Assembly: GCA_031002005.1 (NCBI GenBank)
Contig: JARYHS010006964.1
Span: forward strand, 7,254,001 to 7,318,000
From: Vandiemenella viatica
Lineage: Eukaryota; Arthropoda; Insecta; Orthoptera; Morabidae
DNA length: 64,000 nt
Direction of reading: 5' to 3'
The notes below the pieces were generated by a model that had not been told where the DNA came from, ran no database searches, and saw only the letters and a list, made by a program, of their open reading frames with translations. Within the stretch, counting starts at the first letter, position 1; each line of letters starts with the position of its first letter. The position numbers and the translations under genes are program-made. Of this stretch, positions 1 to 13,352 are shown piece by piece.

Positions 1-138
1 TTTAGTTTTTGTTGCTGTTTGGGAGTGAAATACATTAAACTGACGTTCATTACATGATTACTTCAAGGAAACTGAAAATTTAGAATCTGTTAGTGTAAGC
101 AGCAACAATATTAATGGCAGTGAGAAGATTAAAAATCC

Positions 139-378
139 TTGATCACATTTATGCAATTAAAAAAAAAAAAAAACTGGATTGGGCATGTGCTGAGGAACGA
201 ATGCCTGCTTAATTCTGCTCTGGAGGGGACTGTAAATGGAGAGAAGAGAAAAGGTCGGCGAAGGATGAAAATGATGGATGATATAATGATAAACGGGAGG
301 TATATAAAAACTAATAGAGTGGCGGAACAGAGGGAGGCGTGGAGGGTTGTCACTCTGCGTGGACCTGCTGTATAGCAG
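139..378 (+). pseudogene. LINE ORF2 C-terminal fragment
   Basis: A 78-codon reading frame follows an A-rich tract. It reads as the extreme C-terminus of an APE-type LINE reverse transcriptase, with a run like NWIGHVLRNECLLN, then a basic stretch (GEKRKGRRRMKMMDD) and a closing AEQREAW. That is the familiar WIGHxLR...G...GRRR...W tail of RTE/BovB-like elements. Repeats of the type tgatgatgaaa follow the stop, as in LINE 3' ends. It is 5'-truncated with no polymerase core, so it is dead. The family name is from recalled motifs, not an alignment. Confidence 0.75.
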
Positions 379-810
379 ACAACCCTTGATGATGAAATAA
401 TGTTGCATTTATATCAAGACTGGGGAAACAATTAACTTATATTTGTAAACTGTGTTTTCCTTTCTACAGTCAAGGCTCACTGTTCTAGCCGTAATAATCC
501 TAAACAGCATATGAAGAGGATACATACATCCAGATATATATAGTTTGAAAGAAGTAAAAGCAGCATCAACTCTTGAGAAAAGAAAAGCAATTCGATGCCT
601 TCTGCAATGGCGAGCCCAATTTGTTAATTTTAATAAAGAAATCCATATTTGCAACACGAATCACGATACATAATACCTTGAAATATAGTGCAATAAAACC
701 TCTTTAATGTTTAAACATCAGTAAAACTTTTGTGTAGTTACTTTTAATGGATAACTTTAACTTTGCAAAAATATAACCCTTTTTAAATAGCTCATTAACG
801 ATTATCGAAG
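379..810. other. Unassigned intergenic DNA
   Basis: AT-rich sequence between the LINE end and the piggyBac-like element. I see no coding exon, RNA gene or recognisable repeat in it. Confidence 0.5.
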
Positions 811-1793
811 TTAACCCGGGATCACTCGCGCCTATTGTTGTCGTGCGATAACTCCAGTGTTAGATTTTTTCTAACATAGATATTTTTTTACGTTTTTGGC
901 TGTAGGTTCCATACAGAGCTACAATTTGCAAGTAAATTACTTCTTTATTATTACCAACACATTATAACGACATATAAACATTAAATGAAACATATATCTT
1001 GCTTTAGTTTTAAATTCGAATTTTTTGCTTCCCCTTTTACACTTGGAAGCTGTGTCACAGTATTCTGACTAGCTGTTTTTGTTGGAGGGGCTTTGTGCTT
1101 GAACCATTTTGTTTTCCCATCCCTACCTAGATACATATCACGATTTGCACAAGTCAGGGCTACAGTAGACGCAGTTTCAGAATCGCTGCTAGACTGATCT
1201 GTTGCTGTGGCTATCTCTTCATGTTCAGACTGTGCATCGGTATCGGAGACAAACCTTCTATGTGGATATATTCGTCCAGCGATTCCTCTAGCCACATCCA
1301 GATCTTTTCGTTGGTCATGACGTTTTCCTGTAAAATTTTATATATTTTCACAACTGACATTGTATGTCATGTACTTGGTGTACACAATTGCTTCATTCAA
1401 TATATAAAATCCAATAAGTATACTTACTTTTTTTTATAAACCACATAATACGTGCAGAATACATCCAGGAGAAGAAATTAACCTAATCGCACATCATTAG
1501 CACAGAGAAACAGACTAAAAGAGAAAGCAAGGTGGTGTTTCACGAATGCACAAGTTATTGTTACATGAGAACTCTAGTGTGAGAAATAATCTAACAATGC
1601 ACACCGCCTCAAACAAAGCCGCTACCAGCAGGCTTTACTTGAAACTGGAGCGACGAGACACGTGAAATAAAGGTAGAGATACCAAAGAAAGCATTACTAG
1701 AGCAACACTTCAATATCTTTGAAATATATTGTAATATTTCAGTAAAATCATCAATGTTAGACTTTTTCTCACGCGCGAGCGACCCCAGGATAA
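811..1793 (-). mobile_element. Internally deleted piggyBac-like transposon
   Basis: The left boundary is TTAA followed by CCCGGGATCACTCGCGC (from 815). The right end, read inward on the minus strand, is CCTGGGGTCGCTCGCGC ending at 1789, next to TTAT in place of TTAA. The two termini match at 14 of 17 positions. TTAA targets and CCC-starting termini are typical of piggyBac. Subterminal motifs of the form GTTAGA-T-rich-TCTAAC/TCTCAC occur at about 859-875 and 1754-1772, with an inverted relative near 1577-1594. Only an N-terminal transposase exon lies inside; the DDD catalytic core is missing, so the copy is non-autonomous. Confidence 0.75.
981..1327 (-). pseudogene. piggyBac-like transposase N-terminal exon
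   Basis: On the minus strand an open frame follows a good splice acceptor (pyrimidine-rich, ending CAG at 1330-1328). It begins with a basic segment and continues into an acidic/serine stretch (SDTDAQSEHEEIATATDQSS), then GRDGKTKWFKHKAPPTKTAS and a segment like QNTVTQLPSVKGEAKN. The acidic N-terminus, then DGKTKW, then TASQN...LPSVKG is the layout of the region before the catalytic domain in piggyBac-derived proteins. No acidic catalytic residues remain, so it is a fragment. No ATG is visible at its 5' end, consistent with an internal exon. Confidence 0.7.
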
Positions 1794-3335
1794 CTTTTTA
1801 ATTAACTATGCCTACCTGTGTCTAAAAATATTGTCACACGAAAAGTTTTACTATGCGAGCAACAAACACAATATTTAGACCACGGTAGTGTGGTTAGATA
1901 GTGTTGTCTATTCCAAAAACAAATAGGTATGTTATTAACATAACTAACAATATATAACATTCAGGATACTCACAGAATATCTGCTACAACAGCACTAACA
2001 TTTCAATTATAAATAACATTTCGATTTTGGTCGGAGTTAGCCACACAATGCACGTGCACCCACACAAGAATGACAGCCAAGACTAAAGCTGAAAAGCACG
2101 AAACAAACCTGAGAGGCATGGCACGATACCGGAGATTACTAATGATTCGAGGAGTTATGATTTTCTAAATTCGGATAACTTGAATTGGCTATGAGTCGCA
2201 ACTCATTTCTGTGACGACATACGACAAAGCACAAGGCTTAAGCTTGTGATATTACAGTAAAATTAGCTAAAGACCTGTTAAACTTCATCTATGTCGATAA
2301 TCGATACCTATGAAAAGTACTTTATGGTTCTAAACTCTTTGTAAGAGGCTGTGCAGTCGTTGTATAAAAGTTGCAGATGTATGTTGCTCGAGGACTACAA
2401 TGTCGTATAAGTGTGGTGTAGTGGAATTCTCCAGGGTCAAAATGGATACGTAATCCGCGCTACCGCGCCGGAACGGAATATTGGCTTTCGTTCCCGCCTT
2501 GTTCGGACAGGCCAAGTGATACAAACTGCATTATGATTCCTTTGATGAGTGTGTAATAAGTGGTTGATGAACTGTGATTGTTGTGTGAACACGCTAAAAA
2601 CTGAATTAACGCCAAGTGGTTCTACTTTTCACTCGAGCAGACCTGTAATCTCTGATTAATATTATTTCACAGTATTTTTCGATTAGTGGTCGGCGTATGT
2701 GTGTTCTTTTAAAACAAAAACTGTTTTAAAAAATACTTACTTCGGTATTAAACGACTGTATTTGTGTCCAGTGTTATAGTACTCTCAATTGAATGTTTAA
2801 ACTATACTAATAGTTAATAAATTTCTTGGAATTACATTGACTATCCAACCGTGGCGACCGTATTGTATAAATAAGTTTAAAGTCCAAAACGTTTCGTTAG
2901 GTGAATCAGAATACCAGTGTATAGTGACTATAATTTTTATTAATTAATAAATCAGTAAAACCAAGAACTTTTACTGCATTTATAAACTCTTCTGAATGTT
3001 TAGTGAAATAAAATAATGTGTGATTAGCAAGGTGGGTTACTATACAATATATATTAATCGATAGATCTATCGCAGCACTTTCGGTGCCCCCTAATGGCGG
3101 CGCCTGGTGCTATCGCAGCGCTCGCGCCTCCCTAGGGTCGACAGCCACAGACAGGCAGCTGCGTAGCAGAGGTGTTACTGCTCCTGCAGACGCAGATTAG
3201 TAATACTATTTATATAAATAAAGGTTTTAGCAGATTGCTTGTGAATGCAATCACTAGTTATCTTCTTCGTGAAATATGTGTCTACACACTACAGGATCAT
3301 TAGTAATCAAAACACAAGTACTTTCATTATTTGTA
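1794..3335. other. Unassigned intergenic DNA with a GC-rich patch
   Basis: Mostly AT-rich. At about 3075-3200 there is a GC-rich block (gcggcgcc, agcgctcgcgcctccctaggg) followed by a TATAAATAAA-like run near 3210. It could be a decayed promoter or LTR, but nothing coding follows directly. The short frame at 2330-2524 on the minus strand matches no family I know. Confidence 0.4.
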
Positions 3336-3540
3336 ACAGGATGTGTTGGGTGAACGTTGACGCTTCGACCTTATATTCGGGAAGACATTGGTTCGAATTC
3401 CTGTTCGGCCATCTGGATTTGAGTTTTCCATGATTTCTCCAGATCAGGCATATCCCGGGATAGTTTCTTAAAAAGGCAGTTGCTCCCTTTCTTTGCACCC
3501 ATTCCTTTCCCGCCACTAATGAACTCGACGTTGACATTTT
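3336..3540 (+). repeat. tRNA-derived SINE, copy 1
   Basis: A tRNA-like head has a degraded A box and a B box (GGTTCGAATTCC) at about 3390-3401. The conserved body of this SINE family follows: a purine-poor segment like ggatttgagttttccatgatttc, a ccgggata block and a tail with attcctttcc. The same head-body order recurs at 19.3, 19.9, 20.7, 41.7, 52.8 and 57.8 kb. It is about 205 bp and considerably mutated. Confidence 0.75.
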
Positions 3541-6500
3541 GTGCTATCATTCAAAGACAAATCGCACGAGACAAGAGTTTTTAACCTAATGTTTACCTGC
3601 CAGATTCACTTTATATTTGATTTACAGGAAAACTTACTGCATATAAGTGCAAAACATGTGACTATTGAATTTCAGATTAAGTCCACATTGAGTTACAATC
3701 GGCAGGTAGTTGGCTCATACTAGGTTGAAGGTGAGTTACGTTCGAAGCACTTCTCACTATTCCTTTACTTTCTTCGCATTTTTGTCCTCAATCTCTCTAC
3801 TGATTCTATGTATTCGTTCACACCACAACCATTCTCTTTCTGTCAAAACACACCTATTACAACCTCCATAGCCAATTTTCCGGAACCCCCCGCCCCTACA
3901 AGTCTTTGTTTCCTGTGAGATTCAACCAATAATTCTCTACCCGATCATTTCCAAAACGCGTTTCTTTACTACTTTTACTACTTTATATATCTACCCAATC
4001 TTTAGTAGCCTCCTATAGGATCACATTTCAAATAATTCTATATTCTTTTTTTTCTGTTTCTTCTCCAAATTTCACTAGTATAAAGCACTGGGCTCCATGA
4101 TTAAAAGCTTTAAAACAATCTACATGACTCCTAGTTCATTTGAATTAACATTTTTCTCTTTTTGAAAGGCGATGTAGATTCCAAATGCTGGATAAAATTA
4201 AAGTTCAGAACAGCTACAGCACAATGACGAGAAAGGTAGAAAATAGAGGCGAAATGAAAAGATAAGAAAGAGAAATTCCAAGCGAATACATTATTTAGGG
4301 TACAGCACCTATTACTATCTGTTTGAAATAGGCTGTTTCTGTTAGTACTTCTCATTTTGAGATAATCCTTACTTAGAACGTCAGTTGTAATTTTACTCAA
4401 GATTCAGGTCTTTAAGACCAGCATACAGTAGGCAGATGTCCTGTGATGTTGATATGTTCGGCACCACGTTCTTGTTCTCAGAAGCCAAACCTCTTCGGCA
4501 CTCATATGAAGGCCTGGAAAGACGTTATGGAAATTCAGCTTGATGTAGATTTATCAGAGTGAAATTATATACATGTCTGCTACGTCAGAGCCCTTTAATT
4601 ACCACTTTAACGTTAGGGTGAATGAATTACCGGCTAGAGAGAAAGTAGCCACGTGATTTTAGTATAAAGCTAATATTTCTTCTTACACGATATAGAAATA
4701 TAAAGTTCCCAATATTCCTCTACATATCTCACCAGCATCTGTTGCACGTAAGTGTTAAAATTAATATGACTCCATGAGCAATAATTATAGCCGACTACTG
4801 TAGTGCAACTTATCCCATTCCAGCGGAGGTCTGGATGGATTTGGTCGACGTTTACGTGTTCATGGTCAATTTTGTGGACTTGTTTGTTGCACACGACACA
4901 ATAGGCAAAATGCAGGCTCGGCATTTTGTAGCCCTAACATGATTACGTCTTTTGACTGTTAATAAACGAGAATATAAAATGTGCTTATCCATTCCAATTA
5001 TTAACTGGCACCAGTTCACATCAGCTAGATGACTGCAGCTTAAATTGAGCGTGTCTATTAACGTTAATTCACATTCTTATTTGTTTATTCAGATTGTGAA
5101 ATTTATAACAATTTATTTCTACGTGCTTGCTTATCACATTTCTTCCGTTCACTGCAATAGGTAGGTGGTGAAAATACAGTCAAAGAATTTTATATCAAAA
5201 GAAATCACAAAATGAGAAAACAGTTGTGTATCGTAATTTCAATCTCTAATAAATTAAAGTTATTATTTAAATAAAAAACTCGATAAATGCGTCATATGAC
5301 TGGTCGAAGTTCAGATAATTTTCTTGTGTACATTCAAATTTTCGTAAATTCATAATTGTTTATGAATACATTTTGGGTTTCCTACACAGAGAAAATTTAA
5401 AATCTGCTTATTAATCAGGAAATTTCTATTTTTCAATTAATACTTTTGCTTCGCATCCTCAAATACAGATAAAGTAATCCGTTTCAGGAACGACGTATAC
5501 AAAACGCTGGAACATTAAATGCCTAGAAGCTCTTAGCTACAAAATTATGTAAAATTTCAAATTATTGTGATCATATATTGAAATCAATGTCTGTACCGAT
5601 CACTTCAGCAGCCCTTCTTTAAAATGATACAAGGGGAACATGAGAAGATCCTCCTGACAGTGCAGATGGTAGAAAGGTAATGTTGCAGATGAATCAGGGA
5701 AACACTTGACTTTTGTTTTTGTTTATAAGAAGAAAGAATAAAGATTGATTGAAGATTTCTTTTAGCAAAAATAATATTAATAAATTATATCTTTATTTAA
5801 TATCAACTATTGTTTTAAATAAAATGAATAAAACAATTTGATTAATAATGAAAAAAATATCTCGACCAGGAAGGGTCCATCTGCAGCGTAAGAAGCCGGC
5901 GTACAGCCCCTTGAGCCAACTGGCCGTTTGTTACAGTATAGAAAATTATATTTTTATCTCAAAACTGGGACAGCAGGTACATATTGGTATTTACAATGTG
6001 TGTGTCTGTGTATGTGTAGACTGCCATCACACGAAATCACTCTTGACCCTACTTCAATAAATAAATCCATCCCAACGCACAATTTTCTCTGGGGTATTGC
6101 CAGTCCGCTGTTTAATCAATAGAAAATGTTCGTTGTCTGTCACTATCAGCTTTGGCTGTGGTGTAAAAGTTGTGACAGAGTGGCAGTTATGGGAAAACAG
6201 ATGTTGCTAGTCAACAGATTCTACTTCTCCAGGTATCATAACATGCAATCATAATGGTAACTGATATTTTCGAAGTTGTTCTTATTAAAAAAACGTAAAA
6301 TTAAACTGCAAACTGTGTTGACTGGTGCGGCTTCTTGGTGACGCTGCGGTCAGTCCAGCCGACAGTCCAGATCCTGTCACTCTGCCTCCCCGGCTAAGGA
6401 TCAGACATTGGGGAACTAAATACAGTCGAAAAATAAAAGTAGAAACAATCAAAAAACTTTAGCTCAGTATATTCTCTGCACCTATAAAATTAATGTAATG

Positions 6501-7146
6501 GGTATCGGAGATAGCAGTACCTCGAAGGTTTTTATTTCTTTTTATTTAAACGGATTGCATCGGTGTCAAATTGTGAATAAAAACTACTTCTGTCAATTGA
6601 CAGCCATTATGGGGATGATCTATTTACTAGTGAAAACCGTATTTTTTATGAGATATTTTTGTTTTCTGCTCCACTAATACTAATTAATCGACAATTTTGG
6701 AAACAATAATTAAGGTAATATATATGCTACGATCGTTCTAGAACTCTACTGATATGGATAATCACCAATTAGAATTGGAGATGTGAAATACACTAAAATA
6801 TGTGGTATAACATTTTGTGTGAGTTAATTTCTTTCCTTACTTAATTTTCAGTACTTTATTGAACAAAAATCTTTAGTGGGGACATTTCAACATTTAAGAA
6901 CAAATTCCTCGAAAATAAATTAAAACAATAATTTCAAAAGCTAAAAAGAAAACGCTATGTGCTCCTGCGCTCTAATTCTTTCGTCTCAAACAAAATTTAA
7001 AATGGTTTTCTATAAGGGAAACATCTTTAGTAATGTAACTTTCTTTTCCTAACTACGTTAGAGATTAAATAGCAGGGTATTTGATATGTAATCCTCTCAA
7101 ATTACATATATCATGATGACTTCTTCTTGGGAAAAATATTCAGGAG
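3541..7146. other. Unassigned intergenic DNA
   Basis: AT-rich sequence with only short random frames. A small GT-rich run lies near 5997-6020 and a GC-richer patch at 6325-6400. I see no exon, RNA gene or clear mobile element here. Confidence 0.5.
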
Positions 7147-10112
7147 GTAAAATAGTCCCCCCATCGGATCTCCGGGTGGGGACATGCTCAGGGAGGAGTC
7201 ATCAGAATGGATAGAAACATTCTACGAGTCGGAGCAGTGGAATGTTAGAAGTCTGAATAGGGACAGGTAGGTTAGAAAACTTAAAAAGGGAGATGGAACA
7301 ACTTAAGTTAGATTTTGTTGGGATTAGTGAAATTGAATGGAAGGACGCACAGGATTTCTGGTCTGGGGAATGCAGGATAATTAGCACACAAGCTGTGAAT
7401 GGAGTCACTGGTGTAGGATTTGTAATGAACAAGAGAGGAGGGAAATGGGTGAGTTATTATGAACAGTTTAGTGACAGAGATTATTTTGATGAAGGTTAGA
7501 AACCCAGCCCGCCCCAACCACGTTGGTACATGTGTATATACCAACATCGCAGGAGCATGACGAAGATATAGGGAAAATATATACCAAAATTGAAGAATTA
7601 TTCCAAAATGTGAAGGGAGAGGAAAATCTAATAATCATGGGTGACCAGAATGTGACAATGGGAGAAGGAAAAAGAGGGGAGGTACTGTATGATGTTTTGG
7701 TCTAGGAGAAATAAATGAGTGATGAAACAGGTTATTAGAATTTTGTGAAAGATATAAGCTAGTAGTAGCAAACATACTGTTGAAAATCATGCAAGAAGGA
7801 TATACACATGGAAACATCCTGGGTATACCGGCAGATATCATTAGATTATATAATGGGTCAAACTGAGATTCAGGAATCAAGTTCAAGACTGTAAAGCGTA
7901 CCCAGGAGCAGACATAGACTCGGACAATAATTTGATAGTAATGAAGTGCAGGCTGAAATTCAAGCGAATAAGGAAGCAGCATAAGCAGAACAGACTGGCA
8001 GTGAATAAGCTGAAACAATCTAGCACAAGAGAAAAATTTGCAGAAATGGCATACTTACGTCTAAGAAGTAACTGTGAAAGGAGCTCAACCGAGGACGAAT
8101 GGAATGCATTAAAGACCGAAATAATGAAAGCTGGCAAAGAAACATTAAGCTTTAGGGAACAAGCTGCCCGAAAACCTTGGATCACAGAAGAAATTTTGTA
8201 GCTGATGGATTAGAGAAGAAGGTACAAAAATGCTCAGAATGAAGCAGGAGGAGAGCAGTACAGGCAATTTAGAAATCAAATAAATAGGAAATGCAAAATA
8301 GCAAAAGAAAAATGACTACAGCAAAGTGTGAAGAAGTAGAAAAAGGAAATGATCGTAGGAAAAGTAGATGTTGTATATAGAAAGATCAAACAGAATTTTG
8401 GAGAAATGAAGAAAAGAGGTATGAACATTAAAGCTGCCGATGGGAAACCTCTTTTAAGCTCAGAAGATAGAGCTGACCGCTGGAAGGAATACATTGAGAA
8501 ACTGTATGATGGGGACGACTTGAAACAATAGTGTATTGGAAAAGGAAGGCGATGTCGACATTGATGACTTAGGAGATCCTGTTTTGAGGACAGAATTTAA
8601 TAATGCTCTAGATGACTTGAAAGCAAATAAGGCAGTTGGAATTGATGAGATCCTGCAGAAGTTCTTAAATCCCTAGAAGAGGAAGGAATCAAAAGATTAT
8701 TCAAGCTGATATCAAAAAGTTATGAAACAGGAGAAATTCCAACGGATTTTAATAAAAATATATCTTCACACTTCCAAAGAAAGCACACGCCAACAAATGT
8801 GAGAATTATCGCACCATTAGTCTAACATCACATGCTTCAAAATTACTGACCAGAATAATATACAGAAGGATGAAAAGGGTAGTAGAAGAGATAATAGGTG
8901 CAGATCAGTTTGGGTTTAGGAAAAATCGCGGTACAAGGGAAGCAATTCTGTCTTCAAGAATTAATACTTGACGGGCGGATCAAGAAAAATCAAAGATACT
9001 TTTATGGCATTTGTTGATTTAGAAAAAGCTTTTGATAATGTTAGGTGGGACAAGATGTTCAAAATTTTAAACAAGTCGTGTCTAAAGTATCGAGATAGAA
9101 GAATATCTATAAACTATATAGAAATCAAGTGGCGGTAATAAAAGTAGAGAATCACGAGAGACATGCATCGGTTAAAAGGGTGTGAGACAAGGTTGTAGTC
9201 TATCCCCGTTAATATTCAAGAAGAAGCAATGAAGAAGGTCAAAGAAAAAATTCCATGTGGCATAAGTTTTCAGGGAGAAAAAAATCAGTATGCTACGATT
9301 TGCTGATGACATTGTCCTTGTTAGCAGAGAGGGCTGAGGATATTGAGAAGTTATTGAATTGCATGAACAAAATACTGAAGGAAGATTTTGGACTGAATAT
9401 AATCAAAGTAAGACAAAAGTGATGAAATGTAGCAGAAATGATACAAATACTAGCAGATTAAATATAAAAATTGGATCGGATGCAAAGGAGAAGTGAGTAT
9501 GTTCTGTTACTTGGGAAGCAAAATTACAACCGAATGGCCGAAGCAGGAATGATGTAAAAGCAGAATAGCACTAGCAAAAAGAGCCTTCATGAAAAATTGA
9601 GAAATCTTTTAGTTTCTAAATATTGATGCTAGGAATTAGAAAGAACTTTTAAAACTCTATGTGTGGAGCACAGCACTTTACGGTAGCGAAACATGGACTT
9701 TAGGAATACCGGAAAGAAAGAAACTTGAAGCATTTGAAATGTGGTGCTACAGAAGAATGCTAAAAATTAGGTGGACAGACAAAGTAAGAAATGAACGAGT
9801 TTTGGAAATGATGGGTGAGAAAAGAAGTTATGGAAGAAGCTTACAGGAAGAAGAGACAGGCTGGTAGGTAATATTTTGAGACATGCTGGATTGGTTAATT
9901 TGTTATAGTGGAGGGAACAGTCGAAGGTAAGAACTGTAGAGGTAGACAGAGATTAGAATATATGAAGCAGATAATTGAGGACGTGGGTTGTAAGGGGGTA
10001 TGTAGAAATGAAGAGGTTAGCACAGAATAGGAAGGGATGGAGGGAGGATTGCATCAAACCAGTCTAAAGACTGACGACAGCAAAAAAAGGAAAAAGAAAA
10101 AAAGAAAAAAAA
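7147..10112 (+). mobile_element. Degraded APE-type LINE (RTE-like), nearly full length
   Basis: Endonuclease and reverse transcriptase of a non-LTR retrotransposon are spread over several frames. The 5' region contains a CGGATCTCCGGGTGGGGAC block shared with the minus-strand copy near 38.35 kb. Next come the endonuclease (LDFVGISEIEW at about 7305; GDQN in place of the usual GDWN at about 7640), a linker (7932-8201, 8349-8531), polymerase motifs (FVDLEKAFDNVRWDKM near 9006; FADDIVLV near 9299) and the C-terminal ALYGSETWTLG and FEMWCYRRMLKIRW (9661-9800). It ends with an A-rich tail at 10081-10112. Many frameshifts and stops mean it is inactive. The closest memory match is an abundant locust-type LINE. 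Confidence 0.88.
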
Positions 10113-12827
10113 ATTGATATTTATGAACGTGGTAGCTGACTAAAGTACAGTAAACTTTTTATTTTAAAGCTTATTTCACAGGATGATGACATCTACTTTT
10201 TAATCACTGTTTTTCATCTTTCGCCTGTTGGTCGTCATCTGTCGTAGACAGGCCGTCCGTTCGTGCTGACAGGCTGACTGCTGATCTGTCTCCTCAACAC
10301 CAGTGATACTAATGCTTTCTGGCTTCTACTGTTCCAGATTTGTGCGATTTTCTGAAACAAACATCTTTCCGTCATCGTCCTGTCACACTCTGGTTAATCA
10401 AAAAAATTATTGTGAGGTGCATTGGAAAACAACCCCTACAGCGATAGGCAGTAGAACCTGAAATAATTTACAAGCCATCAGAATGTTTCTCTAAATGGAA
10501 ACTTATAATTCACCTATTACCTACAGAGGTAGACAACTGTATGCAGGATTCTGCTCTTGTAATTAATTATTAAGAAAGAGAAATGGTAATTCAAGTACTG
10601 CTTTTGGAATTTTGACATCGATCTAACATTTGAAATATCTGATTCAATTAGAGCAGAAGCTGTCTTGTTTTCTCAAATATACCGTGATCTCTTGTTAACC
10701 TGTAAGGAGGCTAAAAAACTCTCAGTAATCAGTCAGCTGTCAGAGAACTCGAATTTTAATTCATCTGTGGCGAATTATGTTGTTCTTTTTTAATTAATCC
10801 GGGGCGAATTTTTTTATTCAGTTTTTTTGTTATTGTTAATATAACAATCTTGTCAACTGAGGAAAAGAAATAACTACGAAAAATTAATTACTCTGGATTC
10901 TGTTGTAGAAAATTAAGCGATCATTGAGTGCTATTAAGTGTGTCTCTCTCTCTGCTTTTGTCTCACACACACACCCACCCGTAACTACTTTAATAAACTG
11001 TTTCCATTTTCGATCTCTCATCTATTGCCCGAATTTATCATTAGAATTTATGAATTTGGAATTGCTGTCAGAATGAGGTCTCAATGGATTAAACTGAATC
11101 AAAACTTCTAGAGACTTTATGCAATATGATAAATAGAAACAATCAATATTTAGGGCCTTTTAAGCTGTTCAGCTCAACTTTGTGTTTGTTGGTCGTGTCG
11201 TGTTAAATGGACAGGCGTGAAACAGTTCCACATTAACTATTGCCTCAGGACTAATAAGAAACTTTGTATATTAAATGCATTCCTGTATCACTAATGAATA
11301 AATGTAAACTGAAATCATCTTGGAGAAAAATATCTTTCCTGGAACTGTACTTCATTTTCTATTTATAGAGCGTATCAGATATGATTGTGTTAACAAGAAA
11401 TGCTTGGTTTGTTGATGTAAATGTTATAATGCAATTGAGCAGTGGCTACAGAGTGTGATAAAAACAGTAAAGGTGTTAAATGTGCAATGGTTGGCTGGGT
11501 CTGCCTTCTGGTGGTTACTGACCCGAAGGGGAGCAGTTTTCGTAGAGGCGGCTGTGTTTGTGTTAGCATTACTGCTTTGTGGAATAGGAAAATTATTTTA
11601 AGTGCGCAAATAATCCCTTCTGAAGACGTCTGTATGAATTAGCGCTGTCAAAAGTGTGTATGTTTGCCCTGTTTGAGATGCTCTGTGTGTGTGAGTGTGT
11701 GCGCGTGTGTGTATACCAGCTCGATTCAGTTGTCAAACCACTCCAGACGGACTGTACAGCAGACACATTGATATTTGCTGCAGAGAATCTAACATTTTCA
11801 GATGTGAACGGGATTAGTCGACGTCAGTGCGTTGGTTAATTGGTGACTCAGCCTTGTCACGTCTGATGAACGGTTGCTGTACTTTCCCATATTCTGTCAA
11901 TTGAGAGACATAAAATCTTGAATTATGCACAGTATTAATGATAACACACTCGGATCTAGGTAATATAAATGATTTTTGGCTTGTAAGGATACAAGAATGT
12001 TTATATGATCCCATTTACTTGATGTATTGATGAACTGTTGGGTTTCCTGACCCAACTAGCCTCTAACTGGCAGTCAGTGTAAGGGTATGAGTACAGATGT
12101 TTGGTCTGCCGCCCTGGTTGTGGCGTTTAGATATACCTCGGCTGAAGCTGTTCACTCGCCACCCCGACCACATCTGTACTTCGCTACAGCCCCGCCACGG
12201 AACTGTGACCATTCAGAATTACCCGCCGTGGTGGCAGAAATACATACACCACGTTAGTATGCACGCTGAGGCAAAGAGCAGGTGCAACAGTAGTGCAGTT
12301 CTATATGCACAGTGAGAAGGCTTGCAGCGCAGATCTTAGATACAGAATATAGGCATCAGTCAAAACGCTACGAGTAATGATTGAGACTAATGGTCAGCAG
12401 TCCACGATGCAGTGTCAGAGACAATTCACTAATAGGCGGATTATAAAGTGCGGAGTCGCTTAGGTAAAGTGAATGCGACAGTAACATTATGGTGGCTCGC
12501 GTATGCTTCAAGAGTACGTAGCGAAATACCGGTTCTGGGACATAGTAGATACACTGATAATTATTACCTTAAAACTGATTATTGTGAAAGAAAGAAGAAA
12601 CGTCTTCTCTTTTTCATGGCGAACATTTATAGAAATAGAAGGGGTCAGTGGCGTACATATTACTAAAATAAAGAAATAAATGCAAATTACATCACTTCTT
12701 CAGATAAACCTAACCACGTGAATTGATCTAGGACACAATCATAGGTGTCAAGTATAGGACTTTGAGGAACTGCAGATAGTTGGGGATAGATCCATGTATC
12801 AATTTTATAGCAGAAATTGTTTTGCAG
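10113..12827. other. Unassigned intergenic DNA with microsatellites
   Basis: It contains TC/AC-rich runs near 10940-10980 and a GT-rich run at about 11682-11712. The rest is AT-rich without a recognisable exon. Short frames at 12097-12315 and 12448-12666 match nothing I know. Confidence 0.45.
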
Positions 12828-13008
12828 TTTATGAAATGCTCTGAGGTAACTAGCCGAGTGAAGGAAGTGCTCTCACACGATATTTCGGCGACCATAATTC
12901 ACTGTCCACCATATTTACCAGAAGATGGTGACAGTGAATGCGATCGCCAAAATATCGTGTGATAACACTTCCTTAACTCGGCTAGTTACCTGAGAGTATT
13001 TCATAAAT
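12828..13008. repeat. Fold-back repeat with hammerhead-like core, A
   Basis: Two arms (about 12828-12903 and 12935-13008) are inverted copies: the ordered blocks tttatgaaat, aggtaactagccgag and cacgatatttcggcga return reversed and complemented. Near the centre, CAGAAGATGG at about 12919-12928 with CGCCAAAA downstream resembles a decayed CTGAAGA...GAAA hammerhead core; the left arm keeps CGCCGAAA. I infer a Penelope-type terminal remnant. Confidence 0.65.
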
Positions 13009-13213
13009 TCTCAACGTCAAGAGGAACTTCGTTCTTATATTTTTGTAGTTAAACCATATGACAGCATTTTCCTGCTTCTTTACTTGCAAGGACCTGGGTG
13101 TGCGCATTAATATCTTTGCCTTTGTTTTCTTCATATTAGCAAAGCATAAAGTTTGTAATGTAGCATTTTTGTAATCTTAAACATAGATAAAATCCACTAT
13201 TCCTGTGTAAAAT

Positions 13214-13352
13214 CTTCTAGGGCTTTCCACCGAGGTAGCGCGTGAATGTAGGGCGACGTTTCGAAGCCTGCCTTAGGCTCCATCTTCCATCTGAGGCAGT
13301 CTTTGAAATTCACCCAACATTGACGCGCTACTTCGGTGGAAAGCCCTAGAAG
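13214..13352. repeat. Fold-back repeat with hammerhead-like core, B
   Basis: Arms 13214-13249 and 13318-13352 are near-perfect inverted copies (cttctagggctttccacc against ggtggaaagccctagaag). Read on the minus strand, the interior has GAAGATGGAGCC, a short loop, GGCTTC and GAAACG: a stem closed between a degraded CUGAAGA and an intact GAAAC. That is the arrangement of hammerhead motifs in Penelope-like elements. Confidence 0.65.

Noticed and set aside
129..408. Minus-strand frames opposite the first LINE fragment
   Set aside because: Antisense shadows; the + strand frame has recognisable LINE motifs.
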